64,000 nucleotides of DNA from NCBI GenBank assembly GCA_947095585.1, contig OX352762.1, positions 88,400,749 to 88,464,748 of the forward strand, in the 5' to 3' direction. The notes beneath the pieces were generated by a model. That model saw nothing but the letters and a program-made list of their open reading frames with translations, did not search any database and was not told the DNA's origin. Positions within the stretch are counted from its first letter, which is position 1. Every line of letters begins with the position of its first letter. The position numbers were made by a program, and so were the translations under genes. Shown here in pieces: positions 9,915 through 21,880 of the stretch. This stretch comes from Nephrocerus scutellatus (lineage: Eukaryota; Arthropoda; Insecta; Diptera; Pipunculidae).

Positions 9915-11417
9915 GGCAGTGCATTGGCACCCATAGCTTACACGAGAACACTAATGACAATGGATAACGAGTCATAGAGATGGCAGGAAGCAATAATTTG
10001 GTCGTTGCGAGTACAAGGTTTGCGCGTAAAAATATCCACAAAGCGAAAGACTGCATCCGCGAATCAGATTCGAGTCAACACAGCTGCCCTTCGCAACGAA
10101 GAGACCAGATACAACTACGGTCAAGCGAAAGGACTCGCCCTCAATGCAGGGAGAGTAAGTCATGGGGCTGAGAAATCGGGCGTAGATGAGAAATGGACAC
10201 GCCTTAGAAATACTGTCATTAGTACTGCTGACTCCATCGTAGGCAGTAGTCGTAGAGATCAGAACGACTGGTTTGATGACGAATGTAAGCTAGCGACAGA
10301 ACGTAAGAATGTTGCGTACCGAGCAATGCAGCAATCTCTTAGAACGCGGGCACGTGAAGATGAATATAAAGAGCTCAGAGGATATGAAAAAACAGTTTAC
10401 CGGCGAAATAAAGCAGCCTGGGAAAAGAATCTGGTCCGTGGACTAGAACAGTACAGAGAGCAAGTACGGCACCAGGCGCGAAAGTTCTATCAAAAAGTCC
10501 GTGATATGACGCAATATACACCGCGTTGCACATACTGCAAGGATAAAGAGTGTGATCTGATCGCCGATCATAAAGACATCTTTGAGCGATGGGAAGAGCA
10601 CTTTCATGAGTTGCTAAATGGCCATTTAACTGAGGAACTGGAGGCTCCACCAATGATCGAAGACCACACAATGCTGCCGCCACCAAGCATAGACGAAGTT
10701 AGCAGAGCAATATATCGGCTCAAAAATAATAAGGCCCAGGGATCTGATGGTATCCCTGCGGAGCTAATTAAAACAGGAGGCCAAGTAATACACCAAGCAG
10801 TTCATGAAGTAATAGTGCAAGTATGGGAGGAAAAAGCGATGCCAGAAGACTGGCGAAGAGGCATTCTGTGCCCCATACATAAGAAATGAGATATTACAAC
10901 CTGCAGCAATTATAGTGGTATAACGTTGTTGAGTACCGCGATAAGATTTTCTCCTCTATCCTTTAAGACAGGATAGCCCCATACGCTAAAGGGATCATTG
11001 GTAGATACCAGTGTGGCTTCATCCCAGGCAAATCAACAACTGATCAGATTTACACCCTTAGGAAGGTGATAGAAACGTAACTACACCATCTTTTTATAGA
11101 GTTTAAAGCCCCCTATGATAGCATAGCCAGAGCAGAACTTTATAAAGCCATGAGAGAATTCGGCATCCCAAATAAACTGACACGACTATATAGGTTGACC
11201 ATGACCAATGTTATAAGCCAAGTAAACATTTCCGGAATAGTATCAAGCCCATTCAACATCTATATGGGCTCCGACAAGGGGATGGACTGGCCTGCGTCCT
11301 CTTCAACCTGGCGTTGGAGAAAGTGATCCGAGACTTTGACGTAACGGCGAGAGGAACAATCCTCTATAAGTCCATTCAGATACAAGCTTACGCAGACGAT
11401 ATTGACATTGTTGGAAT
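9915..11417 (+). pseudogene. LINE-A copy 2: endonuclease tail plus RT N-terminal half
   Basis: The copy starts inside the AP-endonuclease domain (CAGGCAGTGCATTGGCACCC, matching 38450-38490 on the other strand), skips part of it, and gives an open stretch 10005-10889 for the linker and RT start. That frame includes EQVRHQARKFYQKVRDMTQY, a Cys pair (CTYCKDKECD), the PSIDEVSRAIYRLKNNKA motif with SDGIPAELI, and PEDWRRGILCPIHKK, where a stop follows. RT sequence then continues in other frames to AYADDIDIV at 11390. It breaks off at 11417 inside the domain, where unrelated DNA begins. Dead by stop, frameshifts and truncation. Confidence 0.93.
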
Positions 11418-11654
11418 AATAAGACTTAAAATATACATATTTTTATTTAACATAGTTTTTCACCTGACGTTTCGATACGAACTCGATACTATTTACTTAA
11501 TGAATAGTATGCTTCTTTCCACATTTGTAGTGTCAACTGCATTTTAAGTTTGTTTACTTTTTCAACAAGTCCACGAAATAGTAATCGCTAAGCATTACAC
11601 CTTCAGCAGTTGTGTGTACGCATTTAACGAATTAAGGGAACTTGTAATCCAAAA

Positions 11655-11935
11655 TACAAATATTTTACAAAGTTTACCCGTTTTTTTTTTCAAATTTTAT
11701 ACGCATGTGTATCTCAGATGGACAACACTTTTTGTAAAAATCTGGAAGTGGCCCTAGGGTCGGTAGGCACCCATACAAATTTTATAAAAAAAAGTACCCG
11801 ATTTTCTTCAAATATTATATGCATGTGTAACTCAGATGGACAACACTTTTTGTAAAAATTTGGTAATGATCGGGCAGCGGGGTCCGGGAGCACCCAAACA
11901 AGTCTATCTCCGATTAGAGAATTTTTATTTTGCAC
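11655..11935 (+). repeat. Element D, copy 2 (internal modules and right end)
   Basis: Two ~120-bp modules (TTATACGCATGTGTATCTCAGATGGAC at about 11698 and its near-repeat at about 11817) are followed by CTCCGATTAGAGAATTT, the right end motif. The left end is missing. The minus strand reads a protein-like frame across the modules, but it recurs with the repeat and is unlikely to be a gene. Confidence 0.75.
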
Positions 11936-12655
11936 TTAACAGATTTATCATATTATCATACATACTTTTTGATAAAGTTATTATTTACGGCATTAAAAGA
12001 CAGATATTTCGATGTTTTTGAATGTGATGACTTTTTAATAGTGGTTTTTGTTACATTTTAATGGACTGAATGGGGAATCTGTTGAAAGAATCTTTTTTTT
12101 CATGGTTTCACCAGAAAATCCAACTCATCGCTACCCATGCAAGTCTGGTTACATTGGAGCAGAAAAGTAGAACATTTAGTCTCCACGCAAAAAATAAGCA
12201 AACAAATTCCATTCCAATGAGATGAGTAAAACTTCAAAAATTTAAGGTGATGCATAATACTGCGTAGTTCGTAATTGATCCAAAATGTTTAGATAAGTTT
12301 TTGTGTTTAATTTGAAAATTATTTCTTTTCCACAACCATGCGGGCGTAATGTCGGCCTATTTCTCGTACATAAGCATATACACACAAATAGGAAATTTTA
12401 ATATTAATATATGTACTGTAAACCCGACAGCAGCCTATCTACTCTTTATTAACAAACCAGATATACAGATTCGTTATTTTTTAAAAATACACAGTTTGCA
12501 AATACTACGTTTTTTGCCTGGTTGAATGGGCATGAGAACCGTGTGATGGTTTTTCTATGAATGAACAAAACTGTACCCAAAATTAAATCATGTTGGCACC
12601 GTATTTCCTTTTTTAAAATTGCGAGGACAGTGTTTTAAAATACAGAGCTGTCCAT
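11936..12655. other. No gene seen
   Basis: AT-rich DNA, no motif-bearing ORF. Confidence 0.45.
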
Positions 12656-14105
12656 GAGGTCGGATGGTCACCACAACTATAACTTATCCACGGCAACGAA
12701 AATAGCTAAACGATGTGAGAACTTTCTCATGGAACGTCAATCACTGCATAGAGCTCGAGCTGCACAGCAGCTGGCCCAGCCGATACCCTGTCCAAATATA
12801 AAGCTGACATAACAGCGATCCAGGAGATAGGGTCGACGGGGAATGGTGACTTATAAAAATCAGAAAATTACCTACATTACAGGTGTCATGCAAGACGTCA
12901 TGTGCTCGTGGTTGGATTTCTAGTCTACAGCAAAAGAATGAAACCCACCCTTATTGGCTTTAAATAAATAATAAGACGGATATGCACAATTAGTTTATGG
13001 GCAAATGAACATAAGCCTCATAAAAATTCACCCAGCTACAGAGAAAATATGTCGGGAAGCAGTTTTCAGGAAGTACATGGGCACCATAATAGTTTACACA
13101 AAAATACTATCGACAGTGAAGCACGTGAAGGGCAGCAAGTAATAATTTGGTAGTTTCCAGTACAATGTTTTCGAAAAACAATATCTGCAATGCCTCCACA
13201 GAGTCTATCGCACCACGAAAGACTGCATTCGCGAGTCAGACTCGGCTGCCATTGGCAACGAATAAACAACTATGGTCTCGCGATTGGACTCGGCATAAAT
13301 GCCGGGCTGCGATGCCGGAGAAGAGAAATGGACTAGCCTTAAAAATAATGTCATTAGTACTGATGAGTGCTGACTCCATTTTAGAAAGTTGTCTTCAAGA
13401 ACTGAACGACTGATGCGATAAAGAATGTTAACTAGAGACTGAACGTAAAAGAATGTTGCGTACTGAGCAATGCAACAATCTTATTGAATGCGGGCACGTG
13501 AAGATAATAACTCACCGACAAAAGAAAGCTGCCTGTGTGAAGAATCTCGTCCGTGAACTAGAATAGTACAGTTAGTCCGCGGTATGACGCAATATACACC
13601 CCGTTGCACATGCTGCAAATATAAAAAGGGTAATCTGAATACCTATCTCAAAGGCACCTTGGAGCGATGGGCAGAGCATTTTAATAAGTTGCTAAATGAC
13701 CAGCTAAATAAAGAATTAGACGCTCCACCAATGACGGAGGACAACTCTATGCTGCCGCTACCAAGCATAAACGAAGTTAGCGGAGGAATAAATTGGCTCC
13801 AGAATAATAAGGTCTTGATGATGATCACAGCAGAGCTAATCAAATCAAGACCACTACACCAAGCAAGTCTTGAATATGCCAAGTTTGTGATGAAGAATGT
13901 CAGAAGACTGGATAAAAGGCATACTGCGCCTCATACATAAGAAGGGAGATACCACAACGTTGTTGAGAACCGCGTTTTTCTACTTTATTCTTCAAGACAA
14001 GACAGACAATAGCCCCTTTTGCTAAAGTTATCAATGGCCCATAATGGGAAAATGTCTAGAGTTTCAATACCCATTACACCAACTTTAAAGCCGCCTATCA
14101 AATTA
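12656..14105 (+). pseudogene. LINE-A copy 3, 5' part: endonuclease start to RT, heavily decayed
   Basis: This copy contains the extreme 5' coding end seen for the family: GAACTTTCTCATGGAACGTCAA encodes the endonuclease start (VRTFSWNVN), followed by CAGCAGCTGGCCCAGCCGAT and GCGATCCAGGAGAT, that is, a degenerate AIQE active-site region. The linker (MTQYTPRCTCCKYKKGNL at 13584-) and PLPSINEVSGGI at about 13755 follow. Many indels and stops break every frame. The copy stops at about 14105 (TTTAAAGCCGCCTATC) and resumes at 14727, so about 620 bp of foreign DNA split it. Confidence 0.9.
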
Positions 14106-14402
14106 AAAGTCATTTAAGGCCTGAATTGGAGGAAGTTACGAGGAACCGCAGAGAATCATCAAGAGCTTAATTTGAGTCAAGATTTTTCGCTCATCCTTGA
14201 TGTAATGATTGGCGTTGGAGCTTATCGGCTCGATAGTTGTGCGTGCCTTTTTCGTTTGTTAGGCCTGGTACTACAAACGAATCCGGTACAATTAACTGTC
14301 GAGTTGTGGGCATTCAAGAAAGAAGTCAGCTAGTTCCTGAAAGACCGAATTTTTCAATAGAGGCTCCAAGAATTTAGAAGGCTCACGTATGACATTTTTT
14401 TT
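14106..14402. other. Foreign DNA inside LINE-A copy 3, unclassified
   Basis: The sequence is unrelated to LINE-A and lies between its two halves, left of repeat F. No motif was recognised. Confidence 0.5.
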
Positions 14403-14705
14403 GTTTGTAATATTTTCTTGGTCAAGGTTTTTTGTAGTTTTCCTTTACCATGATCCATTCATTAAAGCATTTGGACTCGCGTCGTTTTAGTTTCGTGAAC
14501 GTTTTTTCCGTATTGCTTTTTTCAATGAATCAGGGAGAATTCCGAGAAAATAAAATTGAAACCGGCTACAAACGTGAGAAATGTGATATATTGTAAATCA
14601 CATTTCTCCTATTTAATTCTTAATTTTAATAAAGGGCTTAGCTCACCTTATTGCCGTGGCGCAAGTCATTCAGTGAGTATTCCCTTGGCAATAAGTTTAA
14701 ATATA
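14403..14705 (+). repeat. Dispersed repeat F, copy 1
   Basis: The block from TTTGTAATATTTTCTTGGTC to TTGGCAATAAGTTT recurs inverted at 50378-50645. Its right end carries a stem CTTATTGCC (14647-14655) paired with GGCAATAAG (14687-14695) around a 31-base loop. A terminal stem-loop suggests a LINE 3' end or another retroposed unit. It sits within LINE-A copy 3, so it is younger than that copy. Confidence 0.75.
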
Positions 14706-14726
14706 AAAAAAAAAAATATATAGTCA

Positions 14727-15025
14727 GAATATAACTTTAAAAACTGAGAGAATTTGCCATTCCAAATAAACCTACACGAACACGTAGGTTGACCATGACT
14801 TATGTTATAAGCCAAGTTTAAATATCCGGATCACTATCAAACCCATTCAACATCTATAACGGGCTCCGAAAATGGGATAGACCTTCATCCCCTTCAACCT
14901 GGCCTTGGAGAAAGATACTGACTTACGCGGACGATATTGATATCGTTGGTAAAAACGAAAGAGCTGTACAAGAACAAGCTGTTTCCAACCAGATCGAGCA
15001 GGAGCGGAGCGTAATCTCGTAGGGA
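14727..15025 (+). pseudogene. LINE-A copy 3, 3' part: RT palm fragment
   Basis: Resumes with ACTTTAAAAACTGAGAGAATTTGCC and continues through the RT palm. ACTTACGCGGACGATATTGAT at about 14921 encodes the YADD region. An in-frame deletion removes most of the segment before YADD. Truncated at about 15025. Confidence 0.88.
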
Positions 15026-15375
15026 TTTTCTAAGAATTTACCTTACAAAGAATATTGACATCAAAATTTTTACCTTTTTAATTAAAACTAAAAGACAAGC
15101 ATGTTCCAGTATAGCTTTTGCAGATAATGCAATTTGCAACTTTTACTAGAAGCGCATCATTTTACACGATACCAACAACACAACGAAAAAATCATTCTTT
15201 ATTTATGCCATAAGATATTGCAATTCGGTTCCAGTTACCATTAGGAGGTCTTTAGGCACTAATTAGATCCAAAGACAACTTAAGGAATACTACCGAACTT
15301 ATAGGATTATAATTAAAAACAAAAAATACAAATATAGACGAGCATTATAAAGATGCAAGCCCCTTTGGAATGTTG
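15026..15375. other. No gene seen
   Basis: AT-rich, nothing recognised. Confidence 0.4.
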
Positions 15376-15692
15376 AGAATAGTTTATTACATAACGATCG
15401 AGGAAAGTGGAGTTTATTGTGCGAGTTAGAAGCTTGAAGCACGAGGCGATAGCCGAGGGCGGAAATCAAACGAGCACGATGAGCCCTTTTCTGCGAGTCA
15501 CACGACCAAAACCGGTTTTTCTGCTAAACCTGCTATACGCAACGCAAAATTACTCTGGGAATGTGTTCTCTGTGACAGCAGTAAATAACAAAAGTATTTT
15601 ATATGTTAACTCACTAGTGTGTATAACGGCTACTTTCGAGGCTAGGTTAGAGTGTATGAAACAGTCACTTTCGTCTATGGGCGTGTGAAAAA
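15376..15692 (+). repeat. Dispersed repeat E, copy 3 (internally shortened)
   Basis: It starts AGTTTATTACATAACGATCG, then GAGGAAAGTGGAGTTTATTG, and ends TCGTCTATGGGCGTGTGAAA. It carries only one of the two internal CAAACCGG-type segments, making it about 110 bp shorter than copies at 2122 and 17629. Confidence 0.78.
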
Positions 15693-16619
15693 AATGTATC
15701 TATATAGCATACGTGTATAAGAATTTACAGTCTTTAAGTTATAAGCCCATAATAAATACGATGCGAAAATTAAAAGAAAATAGATTGAAGAAAATACCCT
15801 GTTATCACCGTTACAGTTACTGTAGAATTCGCTTTGCTACAAGTCGTTTGCATAAGTATTTGTAACCTCTACCAACATTCGGTACCCATATAATACGCAC
15901 GTTAAAGCAACCTCATATGCATCAATTGACAGGCGGTATTTCTTGGCCACAATGTTACTCATCACCATTAAGAATCAGCATTGGTTAACAACTACTGCTA
16001 TCTTAATCAACAATATCATCATCGTTGATGGACAAGGCAGGGCCATTTCGGAAGCCAGACAAATTAATAATTTTATCAAATGACTACAATGCTGCAGTTC
16101 TAGTTCTCTAGTGGATGTTTCTGAGGACAATGCGTAAAATGTGGAATTATAAATGTGAAATTGTATCGCATCGTTGACCATGATACCTTGACATCTATTC
16201 TCAATTTTTATTTTTCTATTTATTTCCATATGGCAATCTATCTGTCAATTAAAGGTAAAATCTACTGCAAGCACCACCAAGCAATGCATCTAACTATACC
16301 GTTCGGATCAAGTTATGAGATGAGATTGAATATCTGTTGCGAATGTCTCCAATCGATTGAAACGGAATGGGTGCCGATCAGTGTTGAGACATTTTAAAGT
16401 TTTCGTATGTAAACAAATATTATTGTTATTTCCTGTAAAAACACCCTACACAAAAATGTTTCCACTTCGCAAAACCAAAATATTAACACATGCACACTAT
16501 ACTACCAAGTAAACTAGACATAAGCCAATTCCTCTTTGCCGAGAAGAAAATAAATTGTTTAATTGACATATTTCGATTTTTACTGCTAAGAATTTTACTT
16601 AAATGTTTATTTTTGTCTG
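15693..16619. other. No gene seen
   Basis: A frame at 16155-16397 ends CCECLQSIETEWVPISVETF and stop; its composition is mildly coding-like but no domain is recognised. Confidence 0.4.
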
Positions 16620-17040
16620 TATTTTCGATTACTTTAAAGTCCTTTTTAACCACCTTTCATACGACCTAGAGAACTGAAATTTTGTGAGTGTCTAATACCA
16701 AAATAGTCCGCGTGTGACGTGTGTCGCGCTTCGCACGTGGCGTGTAATTATTGGGAATGTCACTATTTTCTCGGTTTTTTGTGTCCTTTTTAACCACCTT
16801 TCGCACGACCTAGAGGGCTGACATTTTTTGAGCTGCTCAGTGCCAGGGGCCAATTTTGATATCCCGCGTGAGTCGCGTCTGGCGTGTGTGACGCGTGGAA
16901 AAAAGAAAATTCTTTGAAATAGGACCGACCTCAAAAACAGATAATTTGACGGTTATTACCAAATAATAGAATGTAAAAATAAGAGGACTGTGTGGCGTGT
17001 GCACAGCAAAGATTGTACCCGAAAAACTAAGTTTTCTCAC
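16620..17040 (+). repeat. Dispersed repeat G, copy 1 (dimeric, CG/GTG-rich)
   Basis: The segment TCCTTTTTAACCACCTTTC occurs at 16640 and again at 16794 (period about 154 bp), each followed by ACGACCTAGAG and by runs of GTGTGACG/GCGTGTG. The same unit occurs inverted at 57135-57540. No ORF with motifs. The unit looks satellite-like. Confidence 0.75.
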
Positions 17041-17284
17041 ATTTACTTTTTTTTAGTAAAAAAGTAAGAATACTAACCAAGGTACTAAGACGCATATTCT
17101 CAACTTCCTGGAAAACGCGATACCACACTAAAAAAATCTACATAACGCATAATTTGTTCACAAGACACTCTAAAGATGAATGTCAGTTATCCTGATAATT
17201 TGTTATGTCTTTTAATCCTCATGATTATTCATTTATTTTATAATGTACATACGCTCAAGGGGTCTGCACCTTTATAATGCTTGG
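17041..17284. other. No gene seen
   Basis: AT-rich, nothing recognised. Confidence 0.4.
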
Positions 17285-17590
17285 CACAGGGTGGTCGTTA
17301 GGAAATTAAGGAGAGGAAAAGATGAGATGATTATGCACATTTGGCTTAAATGACTGAAGATTATTCACATGCGGAAATACAGAGTCGGGCAATTCATTCC
17401 ACAAATTTATTAAGCGGTTAAAGAAGGAATCTTTGAATTGATTGGTACGTCCAAACATAGGTCTAATAGTAGACCCGTATGCTCAAGATGAGGCACGGTT
17501 ATTGCGGTTAGGTTGGAGGATGGGCGGGATGCATCTGGATATTTCTTTTGAACACCGCTTGTGGAAAAAGCGATAAAATGATTATTCATT
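17285..17590 (-). pseudogene. LINE-B copy 2: C-terminal end
   Basis: Read on the minus strand, the sequence encodes a broken version of the LINE-B C-terminus: FHKRCSKEISRCIPPILQPN, then FGRTNQFKDSFFNRL and LWNELPDSVFP, matching 47140-47420 (FGRTVKFRDSFFSRTTRMWN, ALPSSVFPG). This is the RNA 3' end region of the element. Frameshifts and a stop are present; the rest of the element is missing. Confidence 0.85.
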
Positions 17591-17628
17591 GGTTTTGTTG
17601 TATTCGTAAATGAGTATTTATTGTAGTT

Positions 17629-18053
17629 TATAGTATATTACAGAACGAGCAAGGAAAGTGGAGTGGAGTGGAGTGGAGCAATCTAACGAGCACGATGAGC
17701 ACTTTTCTGCAAGTCGTGTACGCTATTTTTCACGCGTCCAAACCGGTTTTTTTTTTGCTAAATCGAGAGAGAAGCAGAAATGTGAGAATGTGTGTTCGCT
17801 GTGACTGCAGTAAATAACAAAGAAATGAATTTTTCACGCGTCCAAACCGGTTTTTCTGCATAATCGAGAGAGAAGCAGAAATCACAAACGACAAACAAGA
17901 GAATTCTTGCTCATGCGCAATGTGTTCGCTGAGATTGTAGTAAATAACAAAAAAGACGTTTATATCATAACAAAACTAGTGTTGTTATGGGCTACTTTCG
18001 AGGCTAGTTTATAGCGTACGAAACAGTCACTTTCGTCTATGGGCGTGTGAAAA
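17629..18053 (+). repeat. Dispersed repeat E, copy 2
   Basis: Begins TATAGTATATTACAG and ends TCGTCTATGGGCGTGTGAAA, the same as copy 1 at 2122-2567. A local GTGGA microsatellite expansion (GTGGAGTGGAGTGGAG at about 17659) replaces part of the left end. Both internal CAAACCGG segments are retained. Confidence 0.85.
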
Positions 18054-19372
18054 CAATATATCTGCCAAAAAATTACGAGAAAAGCTGTCAAAGAGTAGTA
18101 AAAATTGCTGTTAGAAATCAAAAAATTAATGATGTACTCTGATATCTTCCATAAAAAGATGGTTGATGTTTCTACGGTTCTTCAAAACGCTAAACTTTTC
18201 TGTTTTGAACACAACATAATATTACTATATACATACAAATATTGATTGTCAGTGACTGTTTGTTGATAAATTCATCATAGTGTATTTTCTTTAGACATAT
18301 TTCGATATTAAAATGTAAATGTATGCAAGTAGACAGTAGATAGTTGATATGGTAATAAAGTTTATTAAGTGAATTTTCACATGGAATTCAAACATATTTT
18401 CCTATTCTTGTGTAAACTACCGGAAAACTAACCATAAAAAAGATGCAGTGGTGTGTCATTTCGCGCATTATTTATTTTAATTTTGTTCGCGTTGAGACCC
18501 CCATACTCGAAGACGTCGTTGTCTGACTTAATTACATGTACCATTTTTTTGGCAATTTTTGACAAAACGAAAGAAGGTTACACCGTTATTTACTTGTCGG
18601 TAAATAAAAAAAACTCAGATTATCTCAGAAATGAGTGAGAAACTGAAAACTTGCATACATAACCAGTGACCAGTCAACTGCACCGTCAGGACAGCTGTAA
18701 ATATACCAGTCGGATATCGAAAGACGATCAACCTTGCTGAATAAAATTGCGCTTCATGGTTTTACATTTTGTTTTATTTTTGCCGCTAATTGCATTTTTA
18801 CACACAGAGTAACTTACATATTTCGTAATAATTCTGTCTTTTCGGTTCATTTTGAGGAACTCACAAGACCAATACCAACAGCTAAAATCACAACACATAA
18901 ATTTCAAATTTGATTTCAATTTAATTAAATTTCACGTAATAATCTTGGTATTTCACTGGTAGAGTAAGAACATCTGCAGTTTGCTTTGGAATACCGTGCG
19001 AGGATTAGCGTTTTTCTGCGTTTACGTGTGTTATCACTTCTACTTCTTGTATTTAAGAGGCGCCTTGTGATAAATCATTAACGAGTTCCTTAATTTTGAA
19101 AGCGTTTGAGTGCTAGACAAGTTATAATCGATGCATTTAAGAACCATTATAGTTGCGATGACCATATTTTAATGAGCGAAATAGGGGACAAGAATAATAC
19201 AAGACAAGAAAAAATAGGTATTTCAACACACAAAGAGGAATAAAACTTTTTCATACTAGAGGACTTAATACATTAGTTATTGTAAAAAGAAATAAATGGA
19301 TAATTGATTAAAACAAAATTTTCGAATAAACTGCAGCATAGACTATTATTTCTGTGTCAATAATTCATTTTT
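18054..19372. other. No gene seen
   Basis: AT-rich DNA with small frames only. No motif or shared repeat noticed. Confidence 0.45.
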
Positions 19373-19790
19373 AAATTCTCTATATTAAGTTCGCGTGCCC
19401 ATGGTTGACGGACTGGCTGGCTGGCTGGCCTGATCTTGTGATCAGTTTTTAACACACTTCCCAAAGCCGAATTTTATTGAAATTTTGCACACATGTATAT
19501 TTCCGGTGATAATACTTTCTATTTGAAAGTGATCGGGCTGCGGGGTCATGGGCTCCCATTCAAATTTTTTCTCGCCATCAGATCATTTCATACTATGATG
19601 ACTGTGTTCTGTGTGCGTTGTACGCTATGGGCAGCGCTGCTTGCTTTACGATTGGGATTGTTTTGTTGTTGGGTTGAAGTGCTTAGTATGTGTTTTTATA
19701 TTTCAGCATTTATAGTAGAATTCAGTATACTTTTGGTTATTAGAGAATTTACATGAAAAAATTTTTTGGTTGTTTTTTTGGTACGACTTT
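19373..19790 (+). mobile_element. Element D, copy 3
   Basis: The left end AAATTCTCTATATTAAGTTC, CGCGTGCCC, then a GGCTGG run and GATTTTATTGAAATTTTGCAC are followed by one partial module and the right end TTAGAGAATTTACATGAAAA plus TTTTTTGGTTGTTTTTTT. The middle, which contains a Met-rich open frame, differs from other copies. Confidence 0.78.
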
Positions 19791-20267
19791 CTCCTCCATG
19801 CATTTTAACTTTTTTGTCACTCCAACATGCATGGGGGTAATTCACATTTATCTTTATTACTTTACTTTTAGTTTGATACCAAACCGAACAAGGATACAAA
19901 CCGTTCTAAAATATGTATTTTTTAAAAACTTTGGAGACGACCACTACAGAAAGGTGTGTGACCGCTGGCAAATAAGATCCTTTTAGTTGTTGGGGTCGTG
20001 GCAGGGAATGATTGCCCGCTTTTCAGCAGATGCGCCAAAATTTCTTAAAACAGAAAAACCAGAAACAAATGGTTTGATACATCCGCTGCAGAAAATGCAG
20101 TCTATAAATTATCACGTTTTTTTTATAAAAGATGTCAGAAAACAGGGGAAATATTCATTTACCAAACACGTTAGCTGTAAAATAGTGCATCCGCTACAAC
20201 CTGCACGTTCAGTAACAGACAAGCAGACCTATTTTGTTGTGACTTTTGTCAATTGTGAGAAGAAGCG
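19791..20267. other. No gene seen
   Basis: An open frame at 19987-20373 runs into LINE-B copy 3 and has no motif of its own. CAGACAAGCAGACC near 20216 resembles the ends of Helitron-like pieces elsewhere in the window, but weakly. Confidence 0.35.
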
Positions 20268-21600
20268 ATTTAGGATTCGCTTAGACGACAGGAGACAGGG
20301 TTTTGGAAGCGTTAAATTCTTCTCGATTGATTTCTCCCCATTGTATTATCCTGTCAAGAATTTCAGAAAATAAATCAGAATTTAACGTGATTAACATACG
20401 AATTTGTTTGAGTTCCACATGAGAAGTGGAGGGACGTTCCTCAAACTTATATGAGAAGCTTAGAGTGCTGTCGTTAGCGAAAGAGTGAATTGGATTAGAA
20501 GTCACAGATAAGAGGAAGAGTGTCGGGGACAAAACAGAGCCCTGGGGAACGCCAGCTTTTCAGTAATAAACTTTAGACTTGAAACCATCCAATACAACTT
20601 GTATTGAGCGGTCCAAGAGATAGCTTATAATCCGGTGAAGCAGCTTATCATCGACTCCATAAGCACGCATTTTAGACAAAAGAGCTTGATGCCAAACTCT
20701 GTCAAATGCCTTAGAAATATCGAGTGCAACAGCTTTGCTTTCTCCAAATTGATGCACAGACCGGTTCCACTGTTCGGTGAGATATACCATCAAATCACCG
20801 ATCACTAAGGATTTCGTTGGTTTCAAGATATTTCTTGAGCTTAAAATTGATCAGCGTTTCCATGACCTTGGAAAGAATGGATGTAAGTGCTATGGGTCAG
20901 TACGAAGAAAGAGACGACGGCTCACCTTTTTTGGGTATGGGCTGGACAAAGGCTGTTTTCCAACTTCTCGGAAAGAATCCAGAAGAATAGGATAGATGGA
21001 AAAGCTTACGCAATGGTAATGCCAGCTTGCAAGAACACCTCTTCAGAACTAATGGGGAAATACCATCTGGCCCAGCGGATTTGTGAGTGTTGAGATCGTT
21101 TAAAACTCTAGTAAATGCACGAGTACGAATGAATATCAGTTCCAAAGAGTGTTCAATACTCTGAGGTGCAGGAGGCAGCAATGCACAATCTGGAAGCGTG
21201 GAGCTAGCTGCGAAATGCACAGCACATGCACATTGGCCTTGTCTATAGAGCTGATAACTGGAATGTCATCATAAATGAGCGTTGGAATCGACGACGAGGC
21301 TATATTTTTGATTCTTTTCACGAAAGACCAAAAACTTTTACTACCTTTGGGGCATTGTAGTATTTTTTGCCTCAATTTTTGGTCGTAGGCGAATTTCACC
21401 CGCTGAAGATGGGCATTGCAATCAATTCTGGCTCGTTTAAAATTTGTTCGGTTTTCATCAGTAGGGTTTGCTTTGTAAAACCGAAAGCATACCTTTCTAA
21501 TCCTAGAAGCCTCTCGTCATACCATCCATCTTCATTTGGTTTTATAGACTTATTCCTGAAAGGGATAAACTTTCTCCTAATCATAAAACGCTTTATGCAT
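20268..21600 (-). pseudogene. LINE-B copy 3: endonuclease-RT linker through RT palm
   Basis: On the minus strand from right to left: linker (FIPFRNKSIKPNEDGWYDER), SFWSFVKRIKNIASSSIPTL, LNTHKSAGPDGISPLVLKRC, SYSSGFFPRSWKTAFVQPIP with KKGEPS, VALDISKAFDRVWHQALLSK (RT finger/palm), LLDRSIQVVLDGFKSKV, then NPIHSFANDSTLSFS, where the catalytic FADD reads FAND. Frames change at several indels (about 20540, 20830, 20900, 21140, 21400). The order of motifs is that of a CR1/L2/jockey-group LINE. Dead by frameshift and by the FADD to FAND change. Confidence 0.93.
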
Positions 21601-21694
21601 ATTTAGATTAAACATTAATCCAATAATATGCCGCATATGTAGTAAAATATTAATACTTTTAAATAAAAAGGTTGTTATAATCTATATACTAATT

Positions 21695-21880
21695 GCCCCT
21701 GCCACTCACGCACGCACGCACAATTGTGATTCGAAAACTGATATATCATCAGTATACTAATTCAACGATTCACAAATATTTAGCAGAGACATAAAGCATA
21801 TGGGCAGCGATTGTTTCAATGATTCTCAATTTTTTCTTCCAGTGATTCTTTAATTTTCAGTAATTTACAAATTTACAAAT
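21695..21880 (+). repeat. Dispersed repeat H, copy 1
   Basis: CACTCACGCACGCACGCACA, then ATTGTGATTC and CAAATATTTAGCAGAGACATA, recur at 41159-41345 with substitutions and small indels. No ORF. This may be part of an unrecognised non-autonomous element. Confidence 0.6.

Noticed and set aside
19390..19440. GGCTGG run as a stand-alone microsatellite
   Set aside because: It recurs at the same place in several element D copies, so it is part of that element.
20777..21093. Plus-strand frames over LINE-B copy 3
   Set aside because: They are antisense to the RT and recur over the other LINE-B copies (for example 47959-48449).
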